From assembly GCF_910592395.1 (NCBI RefSeq), contig NC_088310.1, positions 3,415,501 to 3,479,500 on the forward strand: DNA of 64,000 nucleotides, read 5' to 3'. Below the pieces are notes generated by a model, which worked only from the letters and a program-made list of their open reading frames with translations, ran no database searches and was not told the origin of the DNA. This stretch comes from Lineus longissimus (Eukaryota; Nemertea; Pilidiophora; Heteronemertea; Lineidae). Below are positions 58,001-64,000 of this stretch, piece by piece. The position numbers and the translations under genes were made by a program. The number at the start of each line of letters is the position of its first letter. Within the stretch, counting starts at the first letter, position 1.

Positions 58001-59449
58001 ATTGACAAACATGCGACTGTTACTCACCAGGAAATTGAATTATATCTTGTTTCTTGTCTCGTGCCAAGGACGGCTAAATTTGAATTCGATTTCAATTTTT
58101 CAGAATGTTCTCCATCAGAAATATAACAGGGCTCGGAGTGTTACTCATCAAGAACGAAAAGGTTGAACATGGTACCATGAACCACAAAAATATCATAGCT
58201 CTGATGCGTTAGAAATAATCATAATTTTATCCTGTGCCAAACACGTTTTCGAAATCATAAAAATAGGGTTGTGTTGGTCGTTGCAGGATTTTTAAATGGC
58301 ATCCTGATGAAATCGGCGGTTAATGTTTGTCTCTGTTTTTAAGGGCGGTTTATGGAGCCTCATCAAAGAAGATTGCACTATATTCTAATCACTACAGTAT
58401 GAAGCAGTGGCCAGAGGGTATCTCATATTATGTGCGCGGTCATCATCAATCCTGTGAAACTGATCGCAAACACCATCGGATATCAATTAAACCTGATGGG
58501 AAAGTCACCTTGAACATAGATGTATAACGTACTACAGAATCAATTAACAGTTCTCTTAGCATTTAATCTGACACTGGATATGAGGGGTCTATTTGAACGG
58601 TGTGGCAAATTATATTTAGTTTCAATATTTATTAGAAATTCACGTGGTCTCGAGTAATTCCGTAGGTGTTATTTGACATTGGATATAAAGGGCACACAGG
58701 ATAAAGCAAATACTATCTCTTTCAGTACGAGCAGATATATTTGATTATGGCTTACCCCTGGCAAGTTTCAGAAAGTGAATTCCATCTGACACTTTTATTT
58801 ACGCTCTAATGAATAACAGTGAAAAATATGGCGAACTGATATGGAAATTGCGTCTGGTATGGCTACTGGAAGTATATTATGTTATACAATATAGAACCGG
58901 CATTCGTGTTTAAGCCAATAGAGTCTGTCATGTGGCACATTTGCCTCCTCATTCTCATTCGGTAATCCGCCACTCTGCCTCAAAGTTCACACCACACCAC
59001 TTACTGCTAATAGCTCACCCCATCAAATACATCGCTCGTCTCTTAAATGCTGCACAGACATGACAGCCAGGGCACAAACCAGTCAATAACATCTCGGGCG
59101 TGACTATTGCCAATTCCAGCCAGTCAAGCAGTGCTAATGAATACCTCAGCACTATGCATTTCCCTCTTCCCCATAAATTAAACATGACCCGCGGTTTGTT
59201 TTTCTCGTGTAGTTTTTTGCGCTTGGTTAATCACCAACACCACAACTCTCCTGCAGAAAGCAAAGCTAGTTACGTGACCTCCATCAAGCTATGCCCTCTG
59301 GTCATTAAGACACATTCGTGGGCGATTTCTTCGCCGTTTTCACATCCACATTATTGCAATACGCCGTATGGTATGCGGATCTGACAAGATTCATGATTTT
59401 AGGTTGGACTGTAAGACTTAGTATGCTGCCCAAACACGTGTACACAATG
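55044..59449. other. Long stretch without supported genes
   Basis: A 107-codon minus-strand frame (55672-55995) and a 96-codon plus-strand frame (56162-56452) have no recognised domain. Weak repeats such as GACACTGGATATGAGGGG / GACATTGGATATAAAGGG occur at 58571 and 58675. Confidence 0.45.
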
Positions 59450-59550
59450 GCGGAGGGCTATTATCAAAAAGAGACCTTCGAAGAGCGTGAAAAAAAATTC
59501 GATGAAAAAGTAAAATCACAGTCATCTGATGTAGTGCATCACTACCACTT
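59450..59550 (+). other. Possible small initiating exon
   Basis: ACAATGGCGG has a good start-codon context and opens a charged frame (MAEGYYQKETFEEREKKFDE) unlike the surrounding AT-rich noise. GATGTAGTG about 96 bases on could act as a weak splice donor. A CACGTG box lies just upstream at 59435. There is no family match and no partner exon was identified. Confidence 0.15.
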
Positions 59551-62500
59551 ATCATCAGCGGTCTTTTGGCAGGAGTGTCAAATATCTCCCACAGTAACGT
59601 GTTGACCAACTTGAACTTATCGACTGATGACCCTGGCCAGTTTATTCAGTGCTATTTCTTTTTTTTAAATTGTTTATGGCAGTTGCTGGATGTGTTTCTT
59701 TGGTACTTCAGTTTCAATCACGTCCGCTGGAAATGGGCAATATCCATTGCAGGAGGTTAAAAAACGAATTGGATTCAGTGACCATCTTGGATATGGTGGC
59801 CATTTTGACTTCTCATTTTGTTAGAAGTCCAAGTGATGACAACACTGCATGGCTACAGAAATTGGTTCTTTCAGGATGGTTAGTGACATACGTTAGTGTA
59901 CCCATTTATCCGCCAGATGAGCTATAAAAACCATCGAGTTTCAATTTGATCAAAGTCACAACCAGAGTGCGAGGATGAGTTTACGTTAACGATTCGCCTG
60001 TTTGGTCTTACCGGAAGCCATTTTCATATAAAGACCAACATTTGCAACGGCTCTTTGACACCTGTTTGATAAGCCTCGGTCAAATTGCCTGACCTGCTCT
60101 TTCTTGCACAATATCTGGTTCAATCAGCAATTTGATGTGTCTCATCATCCCGTCTTTAATGTGACCACGACTGGAAGATGAGGCCTTTTTTTGCCTTATT
60201 GGCCAAATCTACGGAGACAAGTCTTTTCACTCACTTGCAAATGATTCATTCCACTCTACTTTAGCCTCTGGTGACCTTTTAAGCTTCTTTTCTAGAAAAA
60301 AAATTGGCATCTCAAAGAAATGAAATTTTTCCTCTTTGATAAACTCAGTCTGGAATGAGGTTTTTAGTGTGCCATGCCATTTAGACGTTTTCTCGCATTA
60401 GGGATGGAGGTGGTATGCTGGAAATAAAGTCATATTGGGTTTCTTTTCTAATGAGGTCAGATTAGTCAAATCAACTTGGAAACTGTTGCTTCTTCTCCAG
60501 CTTTGCAACAGGTCGCTGTAAGATATTCAAATTATTGGTCAAATTATAAAAGCTGAAGATATTTTTTACCTGGCTTTGACATTATTATTGCATGTTGATC
60601 ACGTTCAAATGACCCCCTGACTTTATCCATGAAAGGCTTAAGAGAAAAATTCTGTTTCCCGGTTCATACGATTTTCAAGCAGGCAAGATTTTCAATTCTT
60701 CCATATTTGCATTGATGATTGTGATGGAGTCTTTATCATTTCTTAATTGAAAACTATTCGTCCCTGGTCAGAGCACCCTGTATATGTCGGTTAACAGGAA
60801 GCTAAGAACCTGCTGACGTCGTGTGGCAATCCCTTCCATGGATGAATTGCTGCTTATATTCCTGTAAAAGATCATAGAAGCAAATCTTCTACAAATTGTT
60901 TCAACTAATTCTTCATTTGCTTGATAATTATTCACGTAACTTTAAGCATTAACACAGCTTGCTTCATTTGAATTCATGTCTCAGTCACTGATGGTTGAAA
61001 TTGACTGCTTAGGTGCTGCCAGTTGATTGCGTTTTAAGTCATTAGTGGACCTGAAGAATCACAAGCCGTTGATACTAAATCGCCTTTGTACTCCTCTGAG
61101 ATGAGTTGGCAGTTCCACTAAATCCCGGACAGGCCATAAATATCAGATACGTCGCATGTGACAGGTCAAAAGTAAATATGTTGCTGCAAAGAGAGGTAAC
61201 AATAGATGATCTATCTTTGCAAAAACACTTGGTCCAAACAAAAATTACCCTTGGGCGACATTCTATAACAGAAAAGAAAACTTCTGCTGTCTCCGTCGAA
61301 CCAGAAGCAAGACTTTCTTGCTGCGTTCGTGCATCTTGTAAACATTTCCGGCAACTAGGTGTTGACAGTGTTGACAAAGGATCGCCAGTTGCTTTTGTTC
61401 AGTTCATGGTCTTTTTTGTAAATGCAACCTTTGGCGCTGTCCGGTATCTCACTTGATAGGTGAGGTATGACAGGTTTAAGCCATTTATTTTATTGTATGT
61501 TCTTGTGAAATATTGTATACGGCAGTTATGATGCGTGCAACATTGATGAAACATGGGAAGTTTAGGGTATAATGCGTGAGTGTGATTGTGTGTTGGATTT
61601 GATGCGTAAATGAGTCTTGAATACTGTGGTGATGGAATGCATAAAAACATAACAATGGAATTTCTCAACAGATATCCGTCAGGAAAACTTATTTGAAAGT
61701 TAATGTTGGAGGGATAATAGGCTGTCTGAACTATGTCTAAAATCATGCCTATTTCACTTTTCCGTGCAGGGAGGATCTAGGAATTTGGAAGACCACCCAT
61801 ACAAGTGGCTGCAAGAGGCATTCGCGGATAAATAGGGGAGGGGGGGGGGCAGCGGTCTTGTTTAAAATCAAGATACCAAGGGCCATTCCCTATGATAAAT
61901 TTTCGAATGTATATATAGGTGTAGCCATAATTAAGCTCCAAAATGAGACTTCAAATAAATGAAGTGGACTATTTTACTAAAATTAGATTTTCCGATAGTT
62001 TGGAAATGAGAGATTATAAAAATCTTGTGGGTCCAAGTAAAAGTTTCCAAAGCCGTCGTTTTTCCTATGATTGGCTGACAAACAGTTGCACTTAATGAAA
62101 AATGAAAAATGTGTTATTAGAATGTTACATGTATATGATTTATAAAAAAATATCTGTATATAACTGGATATATCGCATATGTAAAATAGATATTTGTCTT
62201 TTGAATAAAAAATTCTGAGTTTGTTATTTTTGTGTTGTGCTGGTGTTGTGATATTGATTTGTAGAGAATATGATTTCTGAGCGATTCTTCTGTATTTTCA
62301 TGATGGAAGTTCATCAATTGTCATCCTTTAAGTGAAATAAAATTTAAGAATCTTCAAGACTCAGGGAATTGGGCGAGCTGACCGAGCAAAGAACCCATGG
62401 ATAGAAAATGGCCTGTTAAGGATTATCGCAGATATCCAACCACTTGTCTCCAAGTCTGATGGTGTTATATTGGCAATACATGGAGCTGTAATGGTTTTGC

Positions 62501-64000
62501 TGATCACCTCTCGGGTCCCAAGGGGTGGCATAATGTTCTGTCCTGTCTCTATCATCGGCCTTGCGATACTGTTTTCTTTAAACCCTGGATTCCATACTTC
62601 AGACAGATTTCGTTTGTTTTCAGATACAGTATTAACGGACAAGTAGAGTTCAAAACTGCGGTCTTCGTCCTAATTTGGAGTTGTTTCGACTGTTGAAATG
62701 ATCCATTACAAATCGGAATTGGTTCCAATAAGGTACTGGCATCCTAGCAAGTGGCGCTGATTTTCACTGGATATTCACATTAGTGGTTTTCTTCATGTGG
62801 GGTTGATTTTTTTAATCTGTTCCCTTTAGGATTGTTACCATTTATTTGTTAACGTTTTTCAGGGTTTTGAAGCGTCTGTACGATTAGAGAATTCGACTTC
62901 ATTCTTCAGGCAACCACAGAATGAAGTGAATATACTATCAGACGACGGTGGGGGAGTAATCACTTTATCCAAGGCAAGTAGAGTTATGATCATAAGTAAC
63001 ATTCCGTGCCAAGTGCAGCAGTGGTAGAACATGATCAGATGATATGTTACAGTGTGATCATTATCTAACATTGCGCAAGTTGGCTTTTTATTCAAGTACT
63101 AGGCTGCCATGTTGCTACTCTTTAACTTCTGTGAAACGAGAGGTCTATGACCGTCCCTGTTCTTTTAACTGTCCCACCAGCAGATCTCAAACAGATCTAA
63201 TTGCAAGAAATCGACCTTTTGTAGGAGATCCCTGACTTCATACTCAAACATCTCTAATGTCAAGAAAAAGCTTCAAATGTCAAGATATGAAGTTTTTGTG
63301 ATCTCCACCTTCTTATTTGACAGTTATTGTTGGGATTACGGAAACTTTTCTTGTAAAATAATCTCATGTTGTTTGTTGTTCTGCAGTTTGCCTTTTTTTA
63401 AATTGATCAAAATGTACAATAGGTGAAGTTTGCTGGTACTAATGGGAGTAAGGTGGCATAAGAAATTTTCACCCCAGCGTACAAACGAGTCAAAAACAGG
63501 ATTGCTGCGCTTGTTTTAAATCAAACACAATATGAGTCGTTATTTCTTTAGTTTCAAGAAAAAAAAGGAAGTTATTCTAATGGATTTGGAAATCAGATCT
63601 TTTTGTTGGTTTCAACGATAATGCATGCTATTGTCAGCTTCCAGAAACTCTAAGAAAATGCTTGCGAGATTTTAAGAAAAGGCGTGCGTATTAATTCTCT
63701 AATGGACATTTTAAAAGATCATCAATTCTAAAGACTCATGAATAGCGAGACCTTTCAATTGAATTAAGGTTCATATATCCAGTTTACCATATTCCATTTT
63801 TACATGTTTGGCTAACTTTTTTGATTGGTGAATATTGGCTCTGCTAAGTCAATTAACTGAAATGTCAATTAGGGCTAGACTTATTATGTAGTGTTGAACT
63901 AGGCTAACATGCTATGGTAAAATTTACAATTTTGATTTGCAAAAGCTCGACATCGTCGTCCATGTCTTTGGTCATGAAGATAATGGTTGTATGAATGTTG
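59551..64000. other. Unassigned stretch to the window end; G10 run
   Basis: The landmark is a run of ten G at 61840-61849. Overlapping frames of 116 codons (61106-61456 +), 100 codons (61075-61377 -) and 93 codons (62361-62642 -) show no motif. No exon of a known family was recognised before the window ends. Confidence 0.4.

Noticed and set aside
1-64000. Prokaryotic-style features such as operons, CRISPR arrays, phage or plasmid genes
   Set aside because: There is no dense coding, no ribosome binding site pattern and no array of uniform repeats with unique spacers. The satellite spacers at 20.6 kb are not unique sequences.

Overview
The window looks like AT-rich, gene-poor nuclear DNA of a marine invertebrate animal. 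The evidence is a metazoan-type rhodopsin-class GPCR in a single exon, many interspersed and tandem repeats, tRNA-derived SINE heads, foldback elements and homopolymer G/C runs. A long repeat with a GTC run and AGGTCA-rich units (about 1.2-2.3 kb) resembles repeats I associate with lophotrochozoans and invertebrate deuterostomes. The species cannot be named from the sequence. There are no operons, ribosome binding sites, CRISPR arrays or other prokaryotic features.

Only one protein gene is well supported: an intact 372-residue class A GPCR on the + strand at 40438-41556. It has seven hydrophobic segments, the conserved extracellular cysteines, an HRY triplet in place of D/ERY, and NPVLY in helix 7. 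A TATA-like box lies only 10 bases before its first ATG, so a start at Met17 is possible. Weaker coding candidates are a 154-codon ORF (53151-53615) and a minus-strand cysteine/tryptophan-rich open frame (44932-45126). The latter has a duplicate about 0.9 kb away that is broken by a stop codon.

Layout. 0-2.4 kb: a SINE head, then a composite repeat with a GTC microsatellite and three ~300-bp units, each with an AGGTCA direct repeat. 5.0-5.6 kb: seven exact-length 25-bp tandem units between two direct repeats. 8-9.3 kb: a minus-strand SINE head and a diverged duplication. 11.3-52.2 kb: nine copies of one foldback repeat family, mostly cut back from the same side. 20.6-23.5 kb: a dimeric 52/55-bp satellite followed by older repeats. 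33.7-34.7 kb: a complete 953-bp non-autonomous DNA transposon with perfect 26-bp terminal inverted repeats and a perfect 9-bp target site duplication. 39.8-41.6 kb: a degenerate minisatellite followed by the GPCR. 44.0-46.0 kb: a two-level tandem duplication. 46.3-46.6 kb: a possible minus-strand promoter and first exon. The remaining sequence is intergenic or intronic, and I could assign nothing in it.

I see no set of genes acting together. The most informative material is the repeat biology: the clean transposon, the truncation pattern of the foldback family, the satellite architecture, and the transposon-borne nuclear-receptor-like half-sites.
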